Notes: generated from the sequence alone by a model not told the origin. Positions 10,419 to 19,423 are shown, counted from the stretch's first letter. The stretch is DNA of 64,000 bases from Verrucomicrobiota bacterium (GCA_027493615.1 JAOSKK010000012.1:124001-188000); one strand, 5' to 3'. Translations and numbers: made by a program.

Positions 10419-11320
10419 GAACGCGAGCCTTTCACGGTTGGGCCCTTCGGCACCGGGCGCGGCGCGGGTGGGGATGGGGATGCGTGGCCTGGGTGCTGGC
10501 GTGCGCCGGGGCCGGTCCCACGCTCGCCCAAGGCCCGACGGCCGACGGGCTCTATGCCGAATGCACCACCTCGTTGGGCACGTACTGGTGCCGGCTCGAA
10601 TTCGAGAGGACACCGCGCACGGTGGCCAATTTCGTCCAGTTGGCCGAGGGCCAGCGGGACTGGGTGGATCGTCAGCACGCACGCCTGAGCCGGGAACCGC
10701 TTTACCAGGGGCTCAAGTTCCACCGGGTGATCACGGGGTTCATGAACCAGTGCGGTTCGCCGGACGGACTCGGTGACGGCGGGCCGGGGTATCAGTTCCG
10801 CGATGAGTTCCACCCGCAACTGCGCCACAACAAGGCGGGCATCCTGTCGATGGCCAACTCCGGGACAAACTCCAACGGGAGCCAGTTCTTCGTCACGGTC
10901 GAGCCCACGCCCTGGCTGGACAACAAGCACACCGTGTTCGGCGAGGTGGTGCAAGGATACGAGGTGGTCGCCGCCATCAACACCACCGCGGGCACGGCCT
11001 CAGGGGTGCCGAAGGCCACCGTCACGCTGGAGCGTATCCGCATCGTGCGTCGGGGTGCCGCAGCCACGGCCTTCGATCCGGCGCAAGTTCAGCCGCCGCT
11101 GCCGTCGGTGGGGCCGGTGCAGAGCGAGATCCGGTTTGATGCGGGCGGGAAGCTGTTGGTCCACTACCCGGTGACCGAAAAGGGGCTTTACCACGTCTTC
11201 TACGGAGCCGATTTCGCGCATTGGGGCTCCGCGACCTTTCAAGGAGGGCCGCTGGACGTGAGTGCGCTGCGCGGGGAACCGCGGATGTTCTTCTTCATCC
11301 TGGCCGGCGGCGGCGAGTAG
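10415..11320 (+). CDS. Exported cyclophilin-type peptidyl-prolyl isomerase with C-terminal extension
   Basis: Peptidyl-prolyl cis-trans isomerase. After a basic N-terminus and signal-peptide-like VAWVLACAGAGPTLAQG, the cyclophilin core reads LKFHRVITGFMNQCGSPDG, then GILSMANSGTNSNGSQFFVT and WLDNKHTVFGEVVQGYEVV. These carry the usual catalytic Arg and Phe residues. About 90 residues follow the core (from VQPPLPSVGPVQSEIRF) that are not part of cyclophilin and end in MFFFILAGGGE; their fold is unknown to me. Overlaps the upstream phosphatase by 4 bp. Likely acts outside the cytoplasm. Confidence 0.85.
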   Translation: MRTRAFHGWALRHRARRGWGWGCVAWVLACAGAGPTLAQGPTADGLYAECTTSLGTYWCRLEFERTPRTVANFVQLAEGQRDWVDRQHARLSREPLYQGLKFHRVITGFMNQCGSPDGLGDGGPGYQFRDEFHPQLRHNKAGILSMANSGTNSNGSQFFVTVEPTPWLDNKHTVFGEVVQGYEVVAAINTTAGTASGVPKATVTLERIRIVRRGAAATAFDPAQVQPPLPSVGPVQSEIRFDAGGKLLVHYPVTEKGLYHVFYGADFAHWGSATFQGGPLDVSALRGEPRMFFFILAGGGE

Positions 11321-11402
11321 GCGGGCGGGAGATTGCTTGAAGTGCACGGCGGCCTGACCTACAACCGGCTCCGGTCCTGACGTCCAAAAACTGGAAGAGC
11401 GT

Positions 11403-12476
11403 ATGAACTGGCATCATCCCTGGCGCGGCAGTCTGGCATTCGGGCTCGGTCTGATCGGAGCCGGATGGCTGGCAGCCTCGGCGCGGGCAGCGGATCCTGG
11501 CTTGGTGAAAATGGGTTTCATAGCGGAGGCGCCGCCGACAGCCTCGAGCCATGCCTCCACGATCGTGGAGCTGCCGGAAGGCATGCTGGCGGCGTGGTTC
11601 GGAGGGACCGCCGAGCGGGCTCTGGACGTGGGCATCTGGCTGGCACGGCACAGCGGAGACGGCTGGAGCGCGCCCGAAGAAGTGGCCACCGGCGTTGTGC
11701 CCAAGCAAGGCCAGCGTTACCCCTGCTGGAACCCGGTCTTGTTCCGGCGGATGAGCGGCGAGGTGTTGCTCTTCTACAAGGTGGGACCCAGCCCGATCCA
11801 CTGGTGGGGCATGGTGCGATCGTCGCTCGACGACGGCAAGACCTGGACCCGCGAGCGCCGGTTGCCCGCCGGTTTCGTGGGCCCGGTGCGGAACAAGCCG
11901 ATTGAGCTGGCCGACGGCACGTTGCTCTGCGGCAGCAGCACCGAAGACAAGGGATGGCGCATCCACCTCGAATGGACCAAGGACCCATTCTCCCTGTGGA
12001 ACCGCGGTCCTGAGTTGAACGCGGCGATCACCTGCGCGGCCATCCAGCCCACGCTCCTGCGCTACCGCGACGGCTTCCAGATCCTCTGCCGTACGAAGCA
12101 GGGCCGGATCTATGAAACCCGCTCCAAGACCGGTCTCGAGAAATGGAGTCCGGTCGTCCGCACCGTCCTGCCCAACCCGAACAGCGCGGTGGACGCCGTC
12201 ATGCTCCGGGACGGTCGCGCGCTGCTGGTCTACAACCACTCGCGCGAAAACCGCAACGTGCTCAACGTGGCCGTTTCCGAGGACGGGACGAGCTGGCAGG
12301 CCGCGTGCGAGATCGAGAAGGACGTGGGCGGCGAGCTGTCTTATCCCGCAGTCATCCAGACTCAGGACGGCCTGGTCCACGTGACGTACACCTGGAAGCG
12401 CGAGCGCATCCGGCACGTGGTGCTCGATCCCCAACAGTTCCGGTTGCGCCCGATGCCCGACGGGGAATGGCGCTGA
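11403..12476 (+). CDS. Exported sialidase-like BNR protein (predicted neuraminidase family)
   Basis: Six-bladed propeller enzyme of the COG4692 predicted-neuraminidase type. A signal peptide (SLAFGLGLIGAGWLAASARAA) is followed by family motifs: STIVELPEGMLAAWFGGTAE, WSAPEEVATG, WNPVLFRRMSGEVLLFYK, SSLDDGKTWT (an Asp-box), NSAVDAVMLRDGRALLVYNH and LSYPAVIQTQDGLVHVTYTW. About 357 residues. Members probably cleave terminal sugars from glycans, but not necessarily sialic acid. Its stop at 12476 overlaps the region where the next gene may start. Confidence 0.8.
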   Translation: MNWHHPWRGSLAFGLGLIGAGWLAASARAADPGLVKMGFIAEAPPTASSHASTIVELPEGMLAAWFGGTAERALDVGIWLARHSGDGWSAPEEVATGVVPKQGQRYPCWNPVLFRRMSGEVLLFYKVGPSPIHWWGMVRSSLDDGKTWTRERRLPAGFVGPVRNKPIELADGTLLCGSSTEDKGWRIHLEWTKDPFSLWNRGPELNAAITCAAIQPTLLRYRDGFQILCRTKQGRIYETRSKTGLEKWSPVVRTVLPNPNSAVDAVMLRDGRALLVYNHSRENRNVLNVAVSEDGTSWQAACEIEKDVGGELSYPAVIQTQDGLVHVTYTWKRERIRHVVLDPQQFRLRPMPDGEWR

Positions 12477-12520
12477 CCCGCGCGCCGTTCGCCGGGTTGG
12501 TCGCCCCCTGCCCTGCCCGT

Positions 12521-13954
12521 ATGTCCTCCTTGTGCGCCCCTTCGGCCCCAACGACCGGCTGGTCCCGACGTGAGTTTCTGCACCGGGTAACCGGCGCCGG
12601 GGCGGCCCTGGTCGGTGGCCAGACCGCAGCGCTCCTGGCCCAGGAACGCGGAGAACGACCGGAGGCCGTGCCGGGCCTCGAGGTGCTGCTGCCACGGGAG
12701 CGGATCCCGGTGAGCTTCATCATCGACGACTCGACGTGCCTGGTGAACCTGAACAAGTTCGCCATCCCGCAATTCGCCGCGGCGCACCCCGGCGGCGGTG
12801 CGTACACGCGGTACGACTGGCGGGCCTGGCCGGACGAGATTCCCGACGACTTCGTGCGCAAGTTCGGCGAGTGGTGCGGCGCCCACGGCGTCAAAGGCAA
12901 GTACAGTGTTGTGCCGTACCCCGCGTGCGTGGGGCGACTGGACGGCGAACTGCCCGGATGGACCCCGCGCGAGGTCGAAGCCAGCATCGACCTGGTGCGC
13001 GACCTTCTGTTGTCGCACTGGGACATCCACCCGGAGATGGTCACCCACACGCGGGTGATCGATCTGCGCACCGGCCATCCTCACCCCGAGCGCAGCCTCC
13101 GGTTCATGGAGAACTGGGATTGGACCACGGGCCGGTCGGTCGACGAAATCGCGGCCTACCAGGCCTACGCCTTGCGCATCCTCAAGAACGTCGGGCTCCC
13201 CTGCGAAGGGATCACCACGCCAGGCGGATACGGCAACCGGGCCCGTCCCCAACTCGCGCAAGCCACCCTGGAATCGGTGCGGGACGTCTTCGGCGCCGAG
13301 ATCCCGCATTACTTTCGCGATGCCTACGCGGAGGGCCCCCAGAGCGTCGCCCCGCGGGTCGAGTACGCCGCGGGTTTGGCCGGCGCAGACCCCCGGTGTG
13401 TGGTCTCTATCGTCGCCTGCACGGGCGACTGGACCGGTGGCTGGGACAACACGGAACCGGGCGGGGCGGACAAGTTCATCACGGCGGATGGCCGGCAGGG
13501 GCGGCTGGTGGAGGTCATCGAGCGGGGCGAACCCGCGTGTCTGCTCGCGCACTGGACGGGGATCTGGTTCAACGGGCAGGAAGCCGGCTTCCGGATCTTC
13601 CAGGAGGTGGTGCGCCGGTTGCACGCGCGCTTCGATCATCTGCTCTGGATGAAGCTCAGTGAGCTGGCCCGGTACTGGGCGGCCCGGGAACTGACCCAAG
13701 TGCGGCGGACCGAACGCGGCCTGACCCTGCAGGCGCCCTTTGCCGCGCCCGCGTTCACCTTGCGCCTGGACGCCCCCGCCAACGCCGCCCCCCGGGTCGG
13801 GCAGGCAAACCGCCTCACGCCGCTTCGCGAGGTTGCCTCGGCCCGGCAGATCGAAGCGGGTACCTGGCGGCGTGAGGGCAGCGAGGTGGTGGTGTGCTTT
13901 GACCTGTCCCGGGGCGAGAACCGTCTGCAGTTCGAAACCATCCCGGACCCATGA
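12521..13954 (+). CDS. Tat-exported polysaccharide-deacetylase-like protein
   Basis: ATG at 12521 puts a twin-arginine motif (GWSRREFLHRVTGAGAALVG) near the N-terminus; an earlier in-frame ATG at 12467 overlaps the sialidase-like gene and is less likely. The core resembles a NodB-type deacetylase barrel: VSFIIDDSTCLVNLN carries the Asp-Asp pair, with GKYSVVPYPACVG and EMVTHTRVIDLRTG further on. I do not recognise the exact subfamily, and other metal-binding residues are not certain. About 477 residues, ending in a beta-rich tail. It overlaps nikR by 4 bp. Context with the sialidase-like gene suggests a glycan-processing pair. Confidence 0.55.
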   Translation: MSSLCAPSAPTTGWSRREFLHRVTGAGAALVGGQTAALLAQERGERPEAVPGLEVLLPRERIPVSFIIDDSTCLVNLNKFAIPQFAAAHPGGGAYTRYDWRAWPDEIPDDFVRKFGEWCGAHGVKGKYSVVPYPACVGRLDGELPGWTPREVEASIDLVRDLLLSHWDIHPEMVTHTRVIDLRTGHPHPERSLRFMENWDWTTGRSVDEIAAYQAYALRILKNVGLPCEGITTPGGYGNRARPQLAQATLESVRDVFGAEIPHYFRDAYAEGPQSVAPRVEYAAGLAGADPRCVVSIVACTGDWTGGWDNTEPGGADKFITADGRQGRLVEVIERGEPACLLAHWTGIWFNGQEAGFRIFQEVVRRLHARFDHLLWMKLSELARYWAARELTQVRRTERGLTLQAPFAAPAFTLRLDAPANAAPRVGQANRLTPLREVASARQIEAGTWRREGSEVVVCFDLSRGENRLQFETIPDP

Positions 13955-14379
13955 AACGACCGACCGTTGTCCGGCTGAGCGTCTCGCTACCCGGGGATCT
14001 CGCGAAGCAACTGGACGCGATGACGCGGGAGAAGGGCTACACGAACCGGTCGCTGGCGGTGGCGGACATGATCCGGAACACGCTGGTGGAGCACAACCAG
14101 CAGCGGGGCGACCGGCTGATCGCCGGCACGATCACGCTGGTGTACGACCACCACAAACACGGGTTACAGGAGCTCCTGACCGACATCCAGCATGATCACC
14201 ACGAGTGCATCATCGCCACCCTGCACGCGCACCTGGACCACCACAACTGTCTCGAGGCGCTCGTCGTCCGCGGCCCCTCGGCCCGCATCAAGGCCATGGC
14301 CGATCACCTCATCGCCGCCAAGGGGGTCAAACACGGCAAACTGACCGTCACCACGACCGGCCAGGATCTGCCGGCCTGA
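13951..14379 (+). CDS. nikR: NikR nickel-responsive regulator
   Basis: Ribbon-helix-helix repressor with an ACT-like nickel-binding domain. The N-terminal RHH reads VVRLSVSLPGDLAKQLDAM and NRSLAVADMIRNTLVEH. The C-terminal domain has the His-rich nickel site: TLVYDHHKHGLQELLTDIQH, then HHECIIATLHAHLDHHNCLE, corresponding to the H-x-H...C ligands of E. coli NikR. 142 residues, the normal length. It overlaps the upstream gene's stop (ATGA). No nickel transporter or nickel enzyme gene is visible in the window, so the target is elsewhere. Confidence 0.92.
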   Translation: MKRPTVVRLSVSLPGDLAKQLDAMTREKGYTNRSLAVADMIRNTLVEHNQQRGDRLIAGTITLVYDHHKHGLQELLTDIQHDHHECIIATLHAHLDHHNCLEALVVRGPSARIKAMADHLIAAKGVKHGKLTVTTTGQDLPA

Positions 14380-14403
14380 GCGGGTGCGGAGCTCCGGGGT
14401 CAA

Positions 14404-14509
14404 CGCAAAGCGGCGCTGAAGCGCGCGCACTCCAAACGTTCCGCGTTCCTCCACACCGCCGGGCAGGCGCAACGCGTTTGGAGTGCGCGCGCTTCAGCGC
14501 CGCTTTGCG
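14404..14509. repeat. Perfect 35-bp inverted repeat (palindromic repeat family 2, copy D)
   Basis: Left arm 14404-14438 begins CGCAAAGCGGCGCTGAAG; right arm 14475-14509 is its exact reverse complement across all 35 bases. The 36-base loop contains CTCCACACCGCCGGGCAGGCGCAACG. Loop and right arm are both recognisably conserved in copy F (51195-51255), and the right arm also in copy E (18357-18398, opposite orientation), so this is a mobile or amplified element and not just a terminator. It lies between nikR and dps; nothing else is seen in 14380-14691. Confidence 0.9.
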
Positions 14510-14691
14510 TAAGGCCGGGACGCCTGTGCATCGGATCGCTGCTCACGACCCGGCGACCATCCGCGCAGGACGGCGGCCCCCCTCGATAAAGCGCCTCCGC
14601 GGGGCTTCCCAACTCGTCTTCGCTGCGCTAATCTCAGGGCGTCGCCGGATTCCACCGGCGCCTTCGTACAGCAACAGGAAAACGTCCATCT

Positions 14692-15162
14692 ATGAGCAAC
14701 ACCCCCTCCTCCCCCGCGTCCGGCACCGCCCGTCTCACCGACAGTCTGAACCAAGTGCTGGCCGATTCCTACGCGTTGATGTCACTCACCCATCTGGCGC
14801 ATTGGAACGTCGAAGGCCCGGGGTTCTTCGCCCTGCACACGGCCTTCCAGACGCAGTACGAGGACCTGTTTACTGCCATTGACGAGATCGCGGAACGCAT
14901 CCGGGCGTTGAACGCGTACGCCCTCGGCGGATTGGCCACCCTGGCGGCCGCCGCCCAGATGACGGAGTTCCGGTCGCCCCTGCCGCAAGATGAGTACGTC
15001 CGCATGCTGCTGGCCGCGAATGAGAAGCTTGTGGCGGACGCCTCCCGGGCGCGGGATCTCGCCGGCGCGGCCAACGATCCGGAAAGCCAGGATCTGATGA
15101 TCGGGCGGATCACCGTCCACCAGAAGACGATCTGGATGCTGAACAGCTTCCTGCGCGGCTAA
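14692..15162 (+). CDS. dps: Dps/ferritin-like DNA-protecting protein
   Basis: Ferritin-like four-helix protein that stores iron and consumes peroxide. The inter-subunit ferroxidase residues are visible: LTHLAHWNVEGPGFFALHTA supplies two His, and QYEDLFTAIDEIAERIRALN supplies the Asp and Glu. 156 residues, typical of Dps. The N-terminal tail is short and Ser/Pro-rich, not Lys-rich, so strong DNA binding is not evident. Converges on secDF. Confidence 0.85.
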   Translation: MSNTPSSPASGTARLTDSLNQVLADSYALMSLTHLAHWNVEGPGFFALHTAFQTQYEDLFTAIDEIAERIRALNAYALGGLATLAAAAQMTEFRSPLPQDEYVRMLLAANEKLVADASRARDLAGAANDPESQDLMIGRITVHQKTIWMLNSFLRG

Positions 15163-15168
15163 GTTCTT

Positions 15169-15185
15169 TCGCGCCGCCGGCGCGA
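15169..15185. terminator. GC palindrome between convergent dps and secDF
   Basis: TCGCGCCG-C-CGGCGCGA is a perfect hairpin in the 34-bp gap between the stops of dps and secDF. There is no T-run on either side in the direction of transcription, so it is at best a weak, possibly shared, terminator. Confidence 0.35.
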
Positions 15186-15196
15186 GACAACGATGG

Positions 15197-17710
15197 TCAA
15201 GCCTTCGCCCGGGCGAGGCCGGCCCCAACCACCCCGGGCGCGGGCTGCACTTCGACCTGGGCACCGATCTTGGGCCGCTGCCCCTTGTGCCACCAGAGCA
15301 CGATGGGGCTGGCGATCATGAGGCTCGAGTAGGTGCCGCTGAGGATGCCAAGCAGGAAGACGAAGGCGAAATCGTTGATCACGCCGCCGCCGAAGATGAA
15401 CAGGGAGGCGGTCGCCATGATGACCGCGCCGCCGGTGATGATGGTGCGGCCCAGGGTCTGGTTCAAGGCGATGTCGATCAACTCGCGGAACGAGCCGCGA
15501 ATCCCGAGTTTCAGATCCTCCCGGATGCGGTCCATGATGACGATCTTGTCATTTACAGAGTAGCCGATGATGGTCAGGATCGCGGCGACCATGGTCGCGT
15601 TGAGCTGGCCGCCGGCCAGGAAGAAGATGCCGAGCGTGAGGAACACGTCGTGGATCAATGCGATCACGGAGGCGATGGCGAAGGAGAACTCGTAGCGGAA
15701 GGCCACGTAAACGAGGATGCCAAAGAGGGCCAGCAGCGAGGAGATGACCGCCGAGCGCTGGATGTGGGCCCCCACCGTCGGCCCGACGCTGTCCACGCCC
15801 ACCGTGTCGAACTGCACGTTGGGGAAGGCCTGCTGCAGGATTTGCTGGGCGCGCGGGCCGGCATCCAGAGGGACGACCACCTGCAGGGTTTCGTGTCCGG
15901 TGGCGCGACTCTGCTGGTAGCCGATGGTCGAATCGGCCAGGCCACCCTGCGCCAGGGCCTGCCGCAATTGGTCCACCCCCAGCCGCTCGGAGTACCGCAT
16001 CGTGATCGCGTCGCCCCCCGCAAAGTCCACCCCCAGGACCTGCTTGCCACGGCCGAAGATCCCGTAGCCCAGACCGACGATGATCAGGAGCGACGAGGCA
16101 CCCACACAGACGAACCGCCAGTTCATGAAGGGGATGTTCGAGAACTTGGGCAGCGAAAGCATCCGGACCTTGCGGATCCATCCCCGGGCCAGGAGCGTGT
16201 CGTAGATGAGCCGCGTCACAACCAGGGCGGTGAACATGCTCACGCAGATGCCGATGGAAAGGGTGACGCCGAAGCCCTTGACCGGTCCGGTGCCGAAGAA
16301 GATGAGGATGATCGACGCAATCAGCGTGGTGAGGTTGGCGTCGAAGATGGTGCCGAAGGCCTTGTCGTAGCCGCCGGCGATGATGCCTTTGATGGACTTG
16401 CCGGCGGCGGCCTCCTCCCGCATGCGCTCGTAGATGAGCACGTTGGCGTCCACCGCCATGCCGATGGTCAGGGCGATGCCGGCGATGCCCGGCATGGTGA
16501 GGGTGCTCTCGATGGCGCACATGGCGCCCATGAGGATGACCACGTTCAACGCCAGGGCCAGGTTGGCGACCAGGCCCGAGGTGAGATAGAAGACCATCAT
16601 GAACACAAACGTGCCCACGGCGGCGATGATCGAGGCGGTGACGCCGCTGGCGATCGAGTCCGCGCCGAGCGACGGGTCCACCGTGCGTTCCTCCTCGATG
16701 GTGACCGGCGTCTCAAGGGGGTTCTGCAGGGCGTTGGCCAGCTCGAAGGCCTCGCGGAGTTCGAAGTCGCCGGTGATCTCGCAACTGCCCCCGAGGATGG
16801 CGCTGTTGATGCGCGGGGCGGAGTACAACTCCCCGTCCAGGACGATCGCCAGGAGATGGCCGACGTTGTTGCGGGTGATGTTGGCGAAGATCTCGGCGCC
16901 CTCGGAGTTGAACTGCAGGCTGATCTTGGGCCGCCCGGTCATGGGGTCGGGAAACACGCCCGCCCGCGAAACGTACTTGCCGGTCAGCCCGGCCTCGGCG
17001 GTCTTGCGAACCAGGTAGGTCGGGGCGCCTTCGGCCCGCCGCCGTCGGGTGCGTTCCTGCATCAGCTCGTAGCCGGGCTCGATGATCTCGGCACGGACCA
17101 GCTCATCGCTCTCGGGGTGCACCATCCGGAACTCGAGGAAGGCGACCTTCTTGATGGTTTCCTCGGCGCTTTGCTTCTGGTCCTCCGACATGCCGGGAAT
17201 CTGGATGGAGATGCGGTTCTGGCCGGCGGGGCGGAGGATAGGCTCGGCGACGCCGAAGGTGTCGACGCGCCTGCGGAGGACCTCGATGGCCTGTTCCACG
17301 GCGCGTTCCTTGTCGGCGATGTTGGCGAAGCGGGTCTCGTCGAGCGCGACCAGGAACTCGGTGCCGCCCTGGAGGTCCAGACCGAGCTTGATCCGGCCGG
17401 CGGCTCTCTGCTGGAGGCGGTTGAGGATGGCGCGGTTGCGGTCCGCGTCGTCGTCTTCGACCAACGACGGGAAGAACCGGGCCAGATCGTTGGTGCCCGT
17501 CGCGGCGAGGAGGTTGGCGTACGGCTGTCCGGGTTTGGCGGCCTCGAGTTCGCGGGCGCGCTTGACGAGCTCGTCGAAGCTGGCATCACGGAACTCGACC
17601 CGCTGGTCGAAGAACTGGATGAGGTCGCGGCCCTTCGGGGGGTAGAGCTCGTACAAGGCCCAGGCGACGATGAAAACAGTGAGGAGAAACCTCCAGGAGT
17701 TGCGGCTCAT
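15197..17710 (-). CDS. secDF: Fused protein translocase subunit SecDF
   Basis: Proton-driven accessory of the Sec translocon, pulling exported proteins across the membrane. SecD and SecF are fused into one 837-residue protein. The SecD part has the N-terminal helix (RFLLTVFIVAWALYELYPP), the P1 motif KLGLDLQGGTEFLVALD (residues 108-124) and TM motif VDANVLIYERMREE. The SecF half starts with VLGVDFAGGDAITMRYS and has GYSVNDKIVIMDRIRED. Unlike many neighbours it is unbroken. It follows yajC by 25 bp, the usual operon order. Confidence 0.95.
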   Translation of the reverse strand: MSRNSWRFLLTVFIVAWALYELYPPKGRDLIQFFDQRVEFRDASFDELVKRARELEAAKPGQPYANLLAATGTNDLARFFPSLVEDDDADRNRAILNRLQQRAAGRIKLGLDLQGGTEFLVALDETRFANIADKERAVEQAIEVLRRRVDTFGVAEPILRPAGQNRISIQIPGMSEDQKQSAEETIKKVAFLEFRMVHPESDELVRAEIIEPGYELMQERTRRRRAEGAPTYLVRKTAEAGLTGKYVSRAGVFPDPMTGRPKISLQFNSEGAEIFANITRNNVGHLLAIVLDGELYSAPRINSAILGGSCEITGDFELREAFELANALQNPLETPVTIEEERTVDPSLGADSIASGVTASIIAAVGTFVFMMVFYLTSGLVANLALALNVVILMGAMCAIESTLTMPGIAGIALTIGMAVDANVLIYERMREEAAAGKSIKGIIAGGYDKAFGTIFDANLTTLIASIILIFFGTGPVKGFGVTLSIGICVSMFTALVVTRLIYDTLLARGWIRKVRMLSLPKFSNIPFMNWRFVCVGASSLLIIVGLGYGIFGRGKQVLGVDFAGGDAITMRYSERLGVDQLRQALAQGGLADSTIGYQQSRATGHETLQVVVPLDAGPRAQQILQQAFPNVQFDTVGVDSVGPTVGAHIQRSAVISSLLALFGILVYVAFRYEFSFAIASVIALIHDVFLTLGIFFLAGGQLNATMVAAILTIIGYSVNDKIVIMDRIREDLKLGIRGSFRELIDIALNQTLGRTIITGGAVIMATASLFIFGGGVINDFAFVFLLGILSGTYSSLMIASPIVLWWHKGQRPKIGAQVEVQPAPGVVGAGLARAKA

Positions 17711-17735
17711 GATGGGAGGGGCAGAGGGGGGACGC

Positions 17736-18092
17736 TCAGGACTTGGCCTCGGACTGGGCGCGCTCGACGACCTCGGAGATCGAGTGCTTCAACACCTCGA
17801 GCTTCGCCTCGCCGCAGCGGACGGTGACGGTCTTTTCCTTGATCGAGACGACCTCGCCGACCAACCCGCCGCTGGTGACGACGCGGTCCTTGACCTTCAA
17901 GGCACCGACCAAGGCCTGATGTTCGCGCGCCTTCTTCTGCTGCGGGCGGATAAGGAGGAAATAGAACACGACAAACATCAGCCCCAGCGGAACCACCATT
18001 TTCAGGAGGTCCCCGGGCTGACTGGTCGTGCCAGGCGGCGCGTCCGCAGCGAACAGCGCCACCCGCCAGAAAGTGTCGGTCAGGGCTTGCAT
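17736..18092 (-). CDS. yajC: Preprotein translocase subunit YajC
   Basis: Single-pass membrane partner of SecDF. The hydrophobic helix MVVPLGLMFVVFYFLLIRPQ ends in the conserved RPQQKKAREHQALVGALK, followed by DRVVTSGGLVGEVVSI. 118 residues, typical. The N-terminus is longer than usual (about 30 residues before the helix), ahead of the secDF gene on the same strand. Confidence 0.95.
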   Translation of the reverse strand: MQALTDTFWRVALFAADAPPGTTSQPGDLLKMVVPLGLMFVVFYFLLIRPQQKKAREHQALVGALKVKDRVVTSGGLVGEVVSIKEKTVTVRCGEAKLEVLKHSISEVVERAQSEAKS

Positions 18093-18162
18093 GATGCCGG
18101 CAACGTCAAAGAGGGGCAGAATCTAGGAACGCCGCCGCTTTGGCAAGCCCGGGGTTCGGCGG

Positions 18163-18286
18163 ACGGTGGGACGTGGGACGGTGGGACGTGGGACGGTGGG
18201 ACGTGGGACGGTGGGACGGTGGGACGTGGGACGGTGGGACGGTGGGACGGTGGGACGGTGGGACGGTGGGACGGTGGGACGGTGGG
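18163..18286. repeat. G-rich minisatellite, 16 units of ACGGTGGG/ACGTGGG
   Basis: Sixteen tandem units: twelve 8-mers ACGGTGGG and four 7-mers ACGTGGG, in the order 8,7,8,7,8,7,8,8,7 then seven 8-mers. Two units recur in inverse orientation at 18404-18419 (CCACCGTCCCACCGTC). The array puts GGG runs five bases apart on one strand, which meets the standard four-run G-quadruplex pattern. It lies between divergent yajC (start 18092) and lysR (start 18469). Confidence 0.95.
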
Positions 18287-18356
18287 AGGATCGCGAAGCG
18301 TGTGGGAGTGCGTGCGGTTCACCGCCGCTTTTCGTGGGGAGCCGCGGGAAGCGACG

Positions 18357-18398
18357 AAAGCGCCGCTGGAAGTCGCCGCACTCCATACGCTGCGCGCG
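18357..18398. repeat. Palindromic repeat family 2, copy E
   Basis: AAAGCGCCGCTGGAAGTCGC followed by CGCACTCCATACGCTGCGCG is the reverse complement of the right half of copy F (51195-51255), with about five mismatches over 40 bases. An upstream stretch (ACCGCCGCTTTTCGTGGGG, 18321-18339) looks like a degraded opposite arm. It lies in the lysR promoter region. Confidence 0.7.
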
Positions 18399-18468
18399 TT
18401 AGTCCACCGTCCCACCGTCACTTGCGCCGCTGCCGGTTCAGGCGCACACTGCGACGCCGTCGCCCAAC

Positions 18469-19345
18469 ATGCTTAACATTCACCATCTCGAGCTGTTCTA
18501 TTACGTGGCGCGGCACGGCGGCATCATGGAGGCCGTCCGGAACATGCCCTACGGCATCCAACAACCGGCCATCAGCGCCCAGATCATCCGGCTCGAGGAA
18601 GACCTCGGGGTGACCCTGTTCCAACGCCGGCCGTTTGTCCTGACCCAGGCCGGGACCGAGGTGTTCGAGTTCATCCGGCCTTTCTTTGGCAACCTGGACC
18701 AGTTCGAGCAGCGGATCACCGGGGGGTGGGCCAGCAGATCCGGATCGGCGCCTCCGAGGTGGTCCAGCGTTATCATTTGCCCGAGATCGTGCTGAAGCTG
18801 CGAACGCGGTTCCCCCATCTGAAGCTGTACCTGCGGGAGGGCTACCAGCCGCAGCTCGAGACGTGGTTGTTGGCGCGGGAACTCGACCTGGCCATCACGA
18901 TGGTCGAAGGCAAGCCACCGGCCGGCATCAAGCAGGAAGAGCTCATCCAACTGCCGCTGGCGCTGATGGTCCCCCAGAAACACCCGCTCCAGGATGCCGC
19001 CGAACTCTGGCGGCGGGATCGTATCGAGGAACCCCTGATCGCGTTGCCCGCCTCGGAGGGGATCTGCCGCCATTTCCAGCGGGAACTCGGGAAGCGGGAT
19101 CTCGAGTGGTTCACCAGCCTCGAGGTCAGCTCGCTCGGGTTGGTCGAGGCTTACGTCCTGAACGGATTCGGGATCGGGCTGGGATTGCACATCCCGAAGA
19201 TGGCCCTGGCGCCCGCCTTGCGGCTGGTACCGCTGACGGGCTTTCCCCGATCAATGTCGGGGCCCTGTGGATCGGGAAACGCACCAAGCTGATGGAAGCT
19301 TTTGTCGAGGAATGCCACGCCCGGGCCGCCTGGATGACGTCGTAG
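18469..19345 (+). CDS. LysR-family transcriptional regulator (two frameshifts)
   Basis: Transcription factor with an N-terminal winged helix: LNIHHLELFYYVARHGGIME and QPAISAQIIRLEEDLGVTLF. The frame breaks at a six-G run (18721-18726); one more G restores ITGGVGQQIRIGAS. It breaks again at about 19245 (CCCC, one C short), after which PINVGALWIGKRTKLMEAF leads to the stop at 19345. The effector domain contains LPEIVLKLRTRFPHLKLYL. About 292 residues after repair, normal length. The inducer and target are unknown; it is divergent from yajC across the minisatellite. Confidence 0.85.
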
Positions 19346-19423
19346 GCATTCGCCCGCTAAACACGCCAACAGACGCCTAAGACGACGGGGAACGACCGTC
19401 TCTGAGGCTTTCCTCCCCTCCCC

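Noticed and set aside
15287-17827. 846-codon open frame opposite secDF
   Set aside because: It is the antisense shadow of a perfectly conserved secDF gene in GC-rich DNA; its translation is Gly/Asp/Val-rich without any family motif.
18080-18421. Open frames with SHRPTVPP-type protein repeats
   Set aside because: They are produced by the 7/8-bp minisatellite in all frames; there is no start signal or non-repetitive domain.
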